Shown one piece after another: positions 25,201-39,500 of a stretch of 64,000 nt of DNA. Numbering within the stretch: position 1 is the stretch's first letter; every line of letters begins with the position of its first letter. The notes under the pieces are model-generated. The model was not told the origin of the DNA and did not search any database. It saw only the letters and a program-made list of their open reading frames with translations. Position numbers and translations under genes: made by a program. The DNA is from Microvelia longipes (lineage: Eukaryota; Arthropoda; Insecta; Hemiptera; Veliidae): positions 52,909,540 through 52,973,539 of the forward strand of contig JACMZG010001870.1 of the NCBI GenBank assembly GCA_018340805.1, given 5' to 3'.

Positions 25201-28200
25201 CTCCGGAATTAGTTTCTTTGCACGGTACCAAACACTAAATGATCATTAGTTTTTGTTATACAAAACCCTATACGTTCTTGTGTTGGATTCCTATACTACA
25301 AACAGTGTTCCCCTATTAATTAAGAGCATAATAATAATGTAAATTATGGCAGATACAAGTTGTAACTAAATGATAAGTGTCTAAAAAGCAAGTATGACCT
25401 CCTGTATAGTCTGTAGTTAAACCAGTTTCTGAAAAAGGGAAATATTTCATGAATGAGAACTTCTAGATGAGGTGTAACTAGATAGACATACCTTTAGGAC
25501 TGTCTATGGTATCTTGTCCCCTAGGAGTGTCATCATCAAGAGCAGGTTTAGCTGAATGAGGCCTTGTGCTAGGAGCCCTGGGAGCTAAATCTGACAGACT
25601 ATAACTCTTCTTGAGTTGGTCCATTATCCCTCCACCACCCTGTAACAAAAAGCAACTCAGTCTGTACCAATAGAACACATCATAATAATATCATCATAAT
25701 AGAAAAGCAGAATTAAGGGTGGTTACATTTGATGAGATTAAGAAATGAGAAATATTTCAAATCTAGGAGACAAGAAACAGTTTTGTTTTTATTCTCAATG
25801 AATGCTTTTGAATTCCTCCATCTCAGGCTGCACACCCACGGAGAGAAAAAAAAAACACCAAATTTCTATTTTGCATTGTAATGGGTGTTGATTGACCTTG
25901 GTTCATAAAGTTTGGTTCTGTTAAGATTGTCAATCTGATCTTTTTTTACTTCATAATGGTTACAATTTAAACTTGTGATCTTACACAGCCTTATGTATAT
26001 CACACGAAAATTCATTTCACAAACTACGGCCAAAATTTTTATCAGAATCGCACCGAAGTTGGTTTATGCCATATGACAGTATGACATGATATCAAAAATT
26101 TCAAGTCTCTATAATAAATAGTAGAGAAAGAGAACTTAAAGAAGCTATTGGAAGCAATATTTATTTAATAAATATTTAACTGAAACAACACTAAAAAAAT
26201 ACAAAGAATAGAACAAAATAAAATTATAAAATGGTTTCGGGTAACTAAATTGAGAAACAGTTTAACTTCATCAAGTTTTGTGTTACCTAAGTTAAGAAAC
26301 AACGTCGGTCCTTCGAGGTGGTTGCGACTTTGTGACCTTTAAGGTCTACACTATGACAGTACTGACACCTTGTTACTTAGGGCAGGTGAGGTAAGAACCA
26401 CCTGAATAGTAAAACAGAAGACTATGTTTCCAACAAAAAATAACAGAAAAAATCTGGAACAGGATATCTCAGTACTTTCACCTCATGTTTATCCCAAGCT
26501 AAAGGTGATTACTTCAGCTTGGTTGCGTAGTTATCCAAAATCAAAGTATCACATGATTTTGACAGACGTTTTCATATTATTTTAGGTGTCTCACCAATGA
26601 ATATATACGTATATGTTAGCCAATAACTTACTAACTAAAAGTTGAATAACTATGAAAGTTCTATTGCTAATGCATAGCATATAACTGCTTTGCTATCAGA
26701 CCAAACCTCGAACACCAGTAAAATAATTACAATGTATTAGCCTTTAAAGTTTTTAAATGTGATGGTCAATATTTCAAAATGGCGACAAATATCAAAATGA
26801 AATAATGTGGATCAATTGACCACCAATAGATGTATAATTGTGTCAAATTTCAACTTGATTGGTAAAAGTTTTGATTTTTGACAATTTTATTAAATGGTCA
26901 ATGACTCAGCAACATAGGTTATGATGACTCTGAAAGATATCATCTTCCAGGCAACACAACTAGAACTTAAGTCTGATTTTTGGGCCAAGTTTCAACTCTA
27001 CCACTAACACAGTGGTAGTTAGGTGAAATACAGGCACACACACACAGACAGCATCATGAAAACCACTCAGAAAATACCTGAAACGGATAATTATGGTGAA
27101 ACCTTGGTTTTGGATTTTTATGTTGAACACAATACTTTTCCACCTACCTCGGGTAGTAGGGTGAAGAAAGTAAAAAACAATGTAGTAACTGACCCACCCT
27201 ATGGTCATGATTCAGCATGTCAGTGGTCTACAGACCACTACAGACCAGCTGGGACAAACAATAATATTTAGCTATAATCCTCTAAACCTTTGAACTTTGA
27301 GACTTGAAGCAGAGCTCAAGTCTAAACCTTTATGTAGTAGGCTGTTGATACTTAACCTATATTCTATGTATAGGAAATATTTGTCACCTGCAAGCTTAAA
27401 CCATTTTCTCGCCATCTATTCTTGTTCTTTACCTAGTAAGTTGGCAGAGTCAAATAAATTTAATAAATATAATAGAGTTGACAATGTCGTCATATTCTTA
27501 ACATTGCAACTATTTTAATACTCACAACAAACCCTGATGACTAAATAAACGAGAATATTCCCTCAGCTCTCACATCAAGAACCAACTTCATTGCACAGGG
27601 AATTATAGCTGCATCTACTCTCATGGCATATAAATAACTATTAACCTAACTAATAAATTGTAACCAAAAAAAAATTGTTGTTCATGCGTTGGTATAAGTG
27701 TTTTTATGTGGCATAATCCAAATATGTTACACAATAAAATATCTCAAAACTGTAAAAACAACACCAAGTTTGACTTTCCATCAATAAGCTAATTAGTGGA
27801 AAGGCAAAGTTGGTGTTGTTTTTATTGTAGAACATTCCACAGCGCTCACTGAAGTTAAGTTAAGCTCAATACGTATTAGGCTAAACCAGGTAGCTAAACT
27901 ATCATAACTCAAAAAAAATGTTAGTTAATAAAAAAATATAAAACTTCATGCACTAAAATTAAAAAGGAATAAAAGATTAAGGTAGCAGCAGAAAACTAAG
28001 TTAACTCTTAAAGTGAGGGATGTCTGATTTAAAAAAGTATATTTATCACTGCAGGACATGCACTCATTTTTATAATAAAACATAAACGTGCTTAGTCATT
28101 AAACTGAGTAGGGTTGGAGTTAATGATAATTACTTTCCCCAGACATCTAATAGTGGAGTTAATCTTGGGAAGAGCCCTGCTTCCAAAGACAAACCTATTC

Positions 28201-31200
28201 AATGCTACAGCTCTACATTTTTTAAGGGAGCAGAAGTATTTGTATCAAAACCAACAACCCCTGTTGTTAGGTTTACTCAAAACCTAACAACCTACAACCC
28301 CTGATGTTAGGTTTACTTAAAACCTACAACCCCTGATGTTAGGTTTACTTAAAACCTACAACCCCTGTTGTTAGATTTACTCAAAACATGTATGTTTTAA
28401 TACAAAAACTTTAAAGCCTTAAGAGATACCAATTAGTATGAAGATGTTAGTAAATGTGAAGAGACCAGATAGAATTCCAGTAACTGATCTTTGTTTTTTT
28501 AATGAAACTAAGGAAATGCTTAGTTAACTAAGGAACAGGTCCTTCCAGGATGAGTTTGCTGTTTCTTACCACATGATTGGTGTCCAGAGGTGCAGATAAT
28601 TGATTATAAGCCATTATTTAACAGCAACAGAAATTTCTTTGTCTACAAATAAAAATAGCCCAGCTTAAAGTCTGAAGATTCTACTGTTTTTCAAACTGGA
28701 TTTTAAAGTCGTAACACTATTTAATCTGAATAAGCAAATCTAGAGTGGAGTTAATCAAAAATAAGTCTGGAGCTCATTAATAAGTGAATTAATTGTAAAA
28801 TAATGGAGTTTATGAATATTTAGCAAGTAATTCTAGCAAAGAGTTAGTCAAATATACACTTCCATAGCAGAAGTAGGCCAGGTAGGAGGTACTTGGTAGT
28901 TTTACTCAGCCTAGTTTCTTTAAAACAACAGTAGGCTTCTAGAAGAGAGGAAATGAGTCTTTTAAAAGATCTTTAAACCTTAGCCAGAGATATTCCTCCA
29001 CAATAAATAAATATTTCAAATAACTGTGTGTAATTACTTTAAATGGAGTTTATGAAACAAAATATTACTCTCTACTCAGCTCAATCTTAGCCTGAATCAG
29101 CCAAAGAATTAAATTCATACCTTACCAGGTCACTGTGAGGAAACTTCTCAAATATTATTTAGGAAACAATGACATGTTAGTACTGAAACTTAGCACCAAA
29201 CTTAGAGCTAAATTGTAAAATTTAGAACAATTGAGAAACTTTGTATTAAAGTAACCTCAAGTATGTAAATAAAATTCTCATGTTTTCTAAAACCATTCGT
29301 TTATTTTTACAAAATGTTTATCACAATATAAAAAAACTATTAAATCACAACTAATAAGAAAAATCTTCTAAAGAATAAAACTGCACTTCAAAACAATAAT
29401 GTTATCATCATAGAGTTACCAGATATCTAGACTGGAGAGTAAAAATACATCCTAAATAAAAACAAAGAGAACCTGTTACAAGAGTTAAAGGAGTGTTATT
29501 TTTTTTTATTTTTTTTTTACGCTTTAACCCGTAGGGTCATTTAGCGTTTTCCCCTCACTCAAATCTCACTCAACATTTACCCTGAGTTTGTGCACATCCA
29601 ATCATCTAGGAAGCACCCCTCCGTACATGGCAGCACATGTAACCGGTTTACAGTGTGTCTAGTTCATCCAGCCAACCAGACTCAATCCAAACTCACTGTT
29701 CTGGCTAGTGCCGCGACTAGTTCACAGTTTTTGCCTAGTTCATCTAGACCAGCTAGACTCACTAGACTCACCAAGGAGTGTTATTGTTGCACAAAAAAAT
29801 CTTAACTAACTCTTACATATATTAATATTCATTCAAATTTACATACACACACACATACACACACACACACATACATATATAATATTTGTAATTTTGTCTA
29901 TATATATATATATTATATATAGACAAAAATTACAACCAAGTAAAAGTAATTTAATATGAAACGAGTCAATAAAACAAACAGGAAAAGTTTAAAGCAGGAA
30001 ACCTTCAAGGTTCCACCAAAATGAACAAAGAACTATTACTGGGCTGAATATTTTTTGGTCTATCTAAAAACTACAATTTTTTCAGGGAATTAACCTATAG
30101 TATTATTGCCTGTTCTAGATATCTAGTAAGACTGTGTTTGTCATAATTTATTGCTTAATATTTTTTTATTACTAGTACATTTTTAAATTTTTTTTTTAAA
30201 TTTTTTACATGCAGATCTACTTTCATAATGCTTTGTTTACTTAGTGTACACAACACTCATAATATATTGATTTAGTAATGAGAGCTCCACTATTTACTCT
30301 CAACAATAACATAATGATATGAATAAGAAAATATGTCAAACTTATAGTATTGGTTTATATCATTACCATTATTATTATTACTCTAAGACACTTAATAAAC
30401 ACAACAATAAAAATGCAGGCTAATAATTATAATAATGATGTAATTTATATTAGAGCTGAATTACTTTAAACCTAAAATTAGTCTCATAACTTAAAACTAC
30501 TTACAAACTAAAGATTAGCACGCATTATTAAATAAGTCAAACATGTTATTAAGAACAATTAACTAATAAATCAGATTATTAATTTTCTCAATTATACCCC
30601 GTAGGTATACAGGAAAAGTATTGTGACATGAAACCAGAATTATCTGTTTAAGGTGTTTTAAAGGCCCCCTGAGTGGTTTTTGCAAAGTTGTCTATCTGTA
30701 TGTGAATGTGTGTCTGTTATCATCGGAGCTCCTATTGTATTTATGCTAGAGAGTTAAAACTTTGTACAAAAATCAGTCTGCCGCTGTAGTTGTGGTATTC
30801 GGAAAATAATGTTTTTATGACGTCACTAATCTACAATGATGACTCGGGGAAAATTTTGAAAAATCATAAAACACAAAAAAATTATGCGATCAGATTAAGA
30901 TTTGGCACCCATGTGGTTATGTATAAGACTAACATGTGTGCCAAGTTTCATCTCATTATCAACATTAGTTCAAATTTTATCGAATAACTTGTGAACGTTT
31001 TAAAAAAATTGTTAAAAATTCAGATAATAATCTAATTGAGTTGAAATGTAGTACAAAAGTGTACCTTTTACACACAAAAAATACACCAAGTTTTGTTTTA
31101 ATATTACAAGTATATCTATTGTTTTTGTTGCATCATAAAAGTTAATCAGCATTGAGTGTGTTTAGTGCTCTATGGGTGACCACTGAGAATGATACGGATG

Positions 31201-33468
31201 TATTTACTATATGAGGACGTGCGAAGCGAGTCTGAAACATGTTGCAGTATAAATTTAATGAGGAAAAGTTCTGAGGTAACTTAACACCCAATTTTTGTTA
31301 TTGAAAAAATACAGTCAGAGCACGTAAGTGTAGTATGACACAGTTAAAATCAGTTAACAGCATGGGAAAATAGTGTTGAGGAACCAATAAAGTTGGCCTG
31401 ATATGAAATTGTGGGCGTGGTTTAACATCCAGGACTAAACTCATTGGCTCCCTCATATTATTTTCCCATGCTGTCAACTGATTTTAACCATGTGCTATAC
31501 TATAACTTCTATCAATTACTTAATAATTTTGAAAGAAAAATAGAAAGACATTAAAATAAAACTCATAACAATATATAAAGGTTTGTTTGTTCGGTTAGCA
31601 CTGGTTAACATATAGACCAAGCAGCAATAAGAAGATCATATTGTATGACGAGCTACTGGAGTTGACAGTGTAACATACCTGGTGGCAGAGACTATAGATA
31701 CTTAAACAGTAAGACTGTCGACTCAATGGTGGGAAAATTTGGATTCCGGTCGACGCTAGCGCTGCGGCGGACCTACCTTTCAATTGAGTGGGCATGTCTT
31801 AATTTCCCGCTTTATGCCCACAGTCAGTTTGAAATGTAATTATTATACTTTGTATAGTTATACTTCTAACTAATCCTACCACTTTAATCTTACACAGAAC
31901 ACTTCTGATTATTTTTAAGTTTTTCATTCAAGTAATTTATTAATTTAATTGATTCAATCAGGTAATAATGAAATAGTGGCTAAAGTTTTACACGTGCTAA
32001 AAAAAGATTGCCATTTAATGCAGCCTGTATTTTAATTACATCGGCGAGATGCGCACATGTGATTAAATGTAATTACCAGATAAAATCGACTAAATCAATA
32101 AATTAATTAAATGAAATATACTTATCTGCCATCATTAGCGTTCTCTGGAAGTTTTAAAAATGTTTCTATTTACTTTTAGTTTCTGAATTTTGGAAATACT
32201 GAACATGCAACGGCGAACCGTTTTTGTGAAAAATACATACAGAAAACAATCAATTTTATAATAATAATAAATGTAGCTGTCATAACCAAGAATTGTCATG
32301 GTATTCATAAATTTAAATATAAAAATATAATCAGTCATTTTTGGAAAGCTATTGGGGTTAGTTCATAAGTTGTCCGCACCGGTCCGCCGCAGCACTAATT
32401 TTAGTAGCTTGCGATAATCGAATCCAAACTTTTCCTCATTTAAGTTAACCCCCTCTGCCTGGTGGTATCATCCCTTTGGAGACATCTGTCTCCAGGAGAC
32501 AAAGGTAATTGAGTAGAGAACAATGATTCAACCCACCTCAGCTTTAACTCAAAGATGAACCCCTAACACTGTTCAGTACATCATCATATCACCCTTTGTA
32601 TTATATGGGTGGTATTTCCCACATATATAGGAAAATACCACCCATTCAAGTACTGACCCAGCCTCATGCTTCTTAACTTCTTTGATTTTACAAAAACAGG
32701 TTATACCAAGTAACCAATGGTAAGACCATAGCAGACTGAGTATTAAGAGTTTCAACAACAGATAACACTCCAGCTTTATCAACCCTTTTAAATAGTATTT
32801 TTCGGGGAGCTGTAAAGTAGGTACTAACCATTCTTATAAAAGTAGATGAAATACGTTAACTACCATCTATAATGATTTATATTGTCTTCCTTGTTCCAGC
32901 ATTGAAACTTTTGGTTAACGAGGCAATCGAAACAAGTGTAGCGGCAAATTTGTATACATTATACTGTTTTTCTTCTAAATAGTTGACTTTTTCCTTGTAA
33001 ATATTTTGTTACTTGTGGAAATAAAATGTATTCTTATTCTTCTAAATAGTTGTTTACTCTTAATACCACCGAAAAAATAGACGACTGGGAATGGTGTTTT
33101 TATCTCGGCTCCTTTAACTGTTTGGCTTTGCTCCACAGTAAATATAGCCGCCACGGTAAAAAAGATCTTCTTCACAGTTTAGTGAAAAAGTTAGTACATT
33201 AACATCCTCATAGATACCTCTGCTGTTTTTGACTAAAATCATAAATCACTAAATCCCTTTGTTTTAATACATCATCATATCGACGTATATAGGAAAAGTT
33301 ATTGTTTGCACTGATAATCAACAACAAGATTTCAAATTAATCAACCGTTTTAGACCTTTTAAGTCTTGCAGAGAGGTTAAAATAAACTTATCTGTTTCAG
33401 TGTGTGTGTGTGTGTTTTTTTGTACAGCATGCTTCACATATATGTATTACATGTATATACATATATAC

Positions 33469-33502
<34 letters not shown>

Positions 33503-33506
33503 TATA

Positions 33507-33563
<57 letters not shown>

Positions 33564-36500
33564 CATTGTTGCTTCCGGTGTGTTTATGCTAGAGAGTTGA
33601 GGAGTGTTTAAACTCCAGAGAGTTGTGCTATAAGAAAAATAATTTTTCTATGATGTAATTCTCTAATCATCTCTAATGACTCAGCAAAAACTTGACAAAC
33701 ACGAAGCAATTATCGAAACCATGTGAAATTAGACATCAAGTTCTATATAACATCACCAAATGTGCCAAGTTTCATTTTATCAGCATTAGTTAAAATTTAT
33801 TGAATGACATGTACGTTTTTTTTAAAATTGTTGAAAATCAGAAAAATAACTACTAGAGTTAAAATTTGGTAAGATTTGTTAGTAATACAGCTAGTATAGT
33901 TACAGTTATTGTGGTTCATATTTGTTAAGGAGCATTGAGTGTGGTCTGTAGGTGGATGGGTGACCATTGGAATTAAAACTTATCTTTCTTGTGTGAGGAT
34001 GAGTTAAGATAAATTATAAATTGTTCGTTTTTTATCTTGTGAAGACAAGTGAAGCAAGTCTGAGTGGAGAGTGGTGAACGTAGCAAAGCTATTGAAGCAT
34101 AAAAGTTCTAAGCCACCCAGTATCCAATTTTTTTATTTTTGTTAAAAATTTGCTATTCATGTCATAGATACCAGTATTTATTTATTTATTTATTTACTCC
34201 AAAGTCATGCATTATTATTACTCAACTTCACTCAATTCTAGCAACACTTCTAACAGCTACATTTGGCAGATACAGTGTTTGAAAAGTCACACTACCACAG
34301 TAAATTTTTCTTACTAATTTTTAAGTGATTAACTTTTTTTAACAGTAATTATATTAGAACAATAATAACAGTAAAAAAAGATAATTTATTCAGTAAAAAA
34401 TGTACTCACAATGTATAGCGAAATATACATAGGGTACATCACTACAGCAAGAAAATGTATCAAATCAAATGTAACATTATAAAATATCTGACAGTCAATT
34501 ATTTTTAGTATGGAGAACAATTTTAGAACATCCTAAATCAACTGGTGTGTTTATACTTCTGGATATTGAGGCAGACCAAGAGCTACTTTGTGAGAGTCGT
34601 TAGACAAATTAGATGTAGAAGCAAAATAAGGAGCAACTGATCTAACTGGCGAGCCTGGCTCTTTGCATTGATCCTAAAGATGATATTTTTTTACCAATCT
34701 ACTTACATAAAGTTGATAAGCATCATAAAAGATCATGGTGTAAACATTTCAATTTATAATTAATGATGTATTTATAATTTGATGATTATTAATTAGTTAT
34801 TCATGAGCAGGCATGTAAAAACCAAACCACCATATTAGGGTAATACGGTGAAGACAAAACAAATACTTAAATTTGAACACGCGTCAATCAACTTGTACTT
34901 GAACCATATTCAAAAATCTAAGACTGTGCTTATCTGTTTATCTTAACATTTAATCTTGGTACATCACCTGTTCTAAATGTTCTGTACATCACATATTCCA
35001 CCTGATATATTGATTTATTTCAAAATTCATTATAATTAAAATACAAAACCAGCTGGTATTACTAAACACAACCAGGACACACAGATCAATCTATTGGATA
35101 TTAGAGATAAGTTATTCACAGTGACCGGTCTTCTATATCCATCAGTCAGTCTGACTGACTGATGGATATAGTCAGTCAGTGTGTCTGATTTATTGAGCCA
35201 GTCTGGCTCAATAAATCAGACACACATATCAGCAAGCTCAACAAAACATTTCACTCACACCCTTGGACTGACAGATTATGTGAGATTATTTTATTATTAT
35301 ACATAGTCTAGCCTTGAAAAAAGACGCAACAAGTTACTATGCACATGAAGAATCAAAAGAATTTTATGAACATGTTTCAACTTCAAATTGGTTGGTTGAA
35401 TAATAACCCTTACTTACCAAGAAATACAAAAATTATAAAATATACTTGCAATATAAACTCAAGAGATTGTTAACTTACAGAGTAAACCACAGCATAGACT
35501 TGGAAACATAATATATAGAGATGGCAGTGAGGAGGAATCTTAAAGACTAAGGTTAGTCCATACAAATTAGGTTACAATTAGTACAACAAGTCTTCTTAGT
35601 ACTGCTTCAGCCTATGAAATAGACACTGCCATCTCTATGTATTTACAAATATACACTCAGGGCATTCAGGTAACTAGTTTCACTATGATCCACTTACATA
35701 AATAAATATTTTCATAAATAAACGAAGAATCAGTTACTGTCGATACTTGCTGTTGGACATAAATATTCCTGGACCGGTTTTGGCATAACGCCATCATCAG
35801 CAGGCGGGGCAACACTCGAGCTCTCAACTAATAAAGTTAAATCAGTGATTAACTTCTAGTCTCAATGAGCACGACGAGCCCTCTGAAGATAAGGGATTAT
35901 CTTTCTTATCTTATCCCTTATCTTCAAAGGGCTCGTCGTGCTCATTGAGACTAGAAGTTAATCACTGATTTAACTTTATTAGTTGAGTGCTCGAGTGTTG
36001 CCCCGCCTGCTGATGATGGCGTTATGCCGAAACCAGTCCAAGGATATTCATATCCAACAGCAAGTATCGACGGTAGCTGATTCTTCGATTGCTTCTTCAA
36101 CTTGCGGTAAATACAACCTTTTTAATTTTCATAAATATTTGTCATAGTTAATAATGAATTAATATTTAAATACTGCCAGGTTTGACGTGGCTCCTGGTCT
36201 ACTAGTTATAAAGTTCTCATAGGACTGTAACAGTTGACACCACCATACAAACCTCCATACCAACATCTCTTTGATTTTTAATACTCCTAGAAATACGTAA
36301 CAAATATGTAATCTAAAACAAATTTTCATCTCTTTCACTTTCTAAAGTCCAAAGCTTCATTGTTAAACCACATTTAAATATTTAACTTCTTACTATTTAC
36401 AAAAAATAAAACCATAAAAATCAGTACAAAAATAATTTAAATAAAACCTAAAATAACAAAATTATAAAAAACAACTCAGTACTACAAAATAAAATCTATC

Positions 36501-39500
36501 TAAATAATAAAACTAAAACTAATACAAACAAATTAAAACAAAAATTCAAATTGCAAAACAACTAATTAATTTTATATTTGTCAAAAAGTTATAAAATAGT
36601 CAAATCCATGATTTTTAGAAACATTCATTTTTAGAATTTCGCTAATCTATTGCTAATTTTTGTAAGAAACATTTAATTCTAATGAGCTAATAATTCGTAG
36701 AGAGGAGATCAGTCTGAGTATGAGATTAGAAGGGTTTCGAGCGTTGAGTATTCTTTGACCGAGTGAGGTAGGAATCGAGGGATCCGATATCATGCATATC
36801 ATGAGGCATCAGGTCCGAATCGGAATCCTCATCTTTCATGATTTTCTTTTTCTGAACCTTTTCCGGATTGGGTTTCTTCAAAGCATCAGTCATATCACCG
36901 GCTTCATTGGTTCCAAAATTCTTTATGTGTCACAATAATGCAAAGACGATGAATACGGTGAATATTAAGTAAAGAAAAATAGTTGATAACATATAAAATG
37001 TTTCCAAGTTTCGCCAAATTGTTAGTAAATGAAACAGCAGAGTTGAGAAGAATCATGCAAAAAAAAAGAAAAGCCATAAGAAAATACCGCTATGTTAGTA
37101 TAAAAAACAAAATAAATTACAAGAGAAGCAAAGTCATTCGAAAAGTCAAAATAATTACAGACAGAGACATGAAATCAATTTAAAATTGCAATGATGTGTG
37201 CTCTATTTGCAGTTAGTAGATTTAAATTTAATATCTACTGTCTTTTTTTACTAATTTCATCAATTAAATTCATACAACATAAATTTAACAATCTAGCCAT
37301 TTTATTACAAGGTATAGCATCCTAATTTTTGTCCTAACAAATCTTAGGATGTGCCCTAGCCAGGGTGCCTGAAAAAAACATCCTCATAAGTAGTATTTTT
37401 CTAATAAAAATTTGCTTATTAAAAGTTTTTTGTAAACAATGGAGATATTTTTAAATCTAACACTTCCTTCAATTTAAAGCATTACTTCATATACGCTTGA
37501 CAGCAGTGACAGCGTAAAAAATAAATTAAAAAAAAGAGAAGAAAACCGCCCTAAATCTACTAAAATAAGAAAAAAAAACTATTTAAGAACTTCTAGAAGA
37601 CAGCATCAAGAAAGAAGAAGTCAGAAGAACAAAAAGAAATAATAAAAAAATGCAAGAAAACAGCGGAGGACTAAACGAGGTAATGGAGACCAATCAACTT
37701 ACTATGACGGACATACCAAATACACCAGAACAATATGACACACATGACATGGGTCCATACCATGTTATAATACAACACAAAAATACCAATTCTAATAATA
37801 AAGGAATATCAAGACTCCACCCCATGACGATAGGTAAACTATTACATGAAACCTTAGGATTTAAAAACAACGAAATTACTCAAATAACCAGTATTTCTGT
37901 GAACAAAATAAAAATAACACTTAATAATAGAATTAATGCAAACAAACTCATAACTTCCCAAACACTAAATGAAAATTATAACACATTCATACCAAAATCA
38001 ATAATCTACAAAAAAGGGGTTGTTCGGGGAATTGAGCAATCCTTAACAGAATCAGAAATTTTACAAAATATGAATTTTCAAAATACAAATATAAAACTAA
38101 TTAACGTTAAACGAATAACAAGAAAAGTGATTGACAACAATACACCAAAATTTATCCCCACACAATCAATATTTATAACAGTTAGAGGCCAATCATTACC
38201 ACCTTACGCTTATCTACACTTTGTGAGATGCCCAATTGAACCGTACATTCCCCGAGTAATACAGTGTCAAAATTGTCTCCGATTTGGACATAGAGAAATT
38301 GATTGCAAAGGTTCTACCCGCTGTGAAACATGCGGGTTAAACCCTTCAACTCATGGAATAAATGATAAAAACGAGATACAACAATGCCTAAAATAACTTC
38401 CCCCATATGTATTCACTGTAAACAAGGACATAACACAACAAACTTAAAAGACTGTCCCGAATTTAAAATACAAAAAAGCATAAAGAAACTATGGTACACA
38501 AATAATATATCTTTTGGCGAGGAAAATTACAAATTAGTAACAAACATATGCAACAGTCCTTCAATCCGAACCAACTGAACTATTCCAACCTAACCATAAA
38601 TACTGAATCACGCAAATATCAAATACAAACCTTACCATCCCCAAAAATAATCCTAAGCGCCAAACTTCATCATATAGCCCCGACAATAAACTATATAACA
38701 AACCCCTATAAACCCCAAACAAAACACCGGGAGGACTGATACAGTCAAATCCCTATAAACCAATGACTCCTACTGAAACTATAATATTGACATTAATCAA
38801 CAACATAATAACATTATGAAAGTAACAAAACATATTTACAATTACACACAAACATTACCCAAACTCACATAGACGACAATACTATAAAAAACTTAATACA
38901 TTCTAAACTCAACTCGCATACATGTCTTGGCCTCTTAACAAGACAAACAACCACTGCAGTGTCTTGAATGCTCGCAAGTTTAACTTGCGAGCATTCAGGA
39001 TACTGCAGTGGAACATTAGGTCAGCAAATAACAAAAAACATTCTCTTGAACACCTCTTATTCACATCCAATATTGACATAGCATGTCTTTCTGAGACATG
39101 GTTTGACAAACAAACTAATATTACTTTAAAGGATATAAATACTATCTTTTAACAGACAAGACGACAGAAAGGGTGGTGGAGTCGCAATATTAATTAAATC
39201 TAATATACAGTACAAACTCCATAACCTACCACACATACACACAGACATTATAGGAACAAATAACATATAAACATCAACATTAAATATAATTTCATTATAC
39301 AACCCACCAACAAATAAAATAACGACAAACAATGGCTTAATTTATTCAACTCTTTAACCCCCATACCTAATATTAGGAGACTTTAACAGCCATCACACGG
39401 CATGGGGATGTACTTATAGTGACTTAAAAGGAGACAACTTACTGACAGCAATTGAAGATACCAATACAATTGTTCTTAACAATCACAAACCAACCCTAAT

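Noticed and set aside
32975..33175. Minus ORF starting [12 protein letters not shown] as a secreted peptide
   Set aside because: The N terminus looks like a signal peptide, but no cleavage context, paralogue, promoter or splice evidence supports it. It is noted only within the region entry.
33400..33600. 66-codon ORF of Tyr and Ile repeats
   Set aside because: It is a translated TA microsatellite. The same applies to the ORF at 62756-63001.
36983..37183. Plus-strand 66-residue Lys/Arg-rich ORF
   Set aside because: Basic AT-rich composition. It lies antisense to a more gene-like minus-strand frame and has no start context, homologue or splice signal.
38909..39109. Minus-strand ORF resembling the LINE endonuclease start
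   Set aside because: It arises from the palindrome at 38951-39011. The genuine coding strand is plus.
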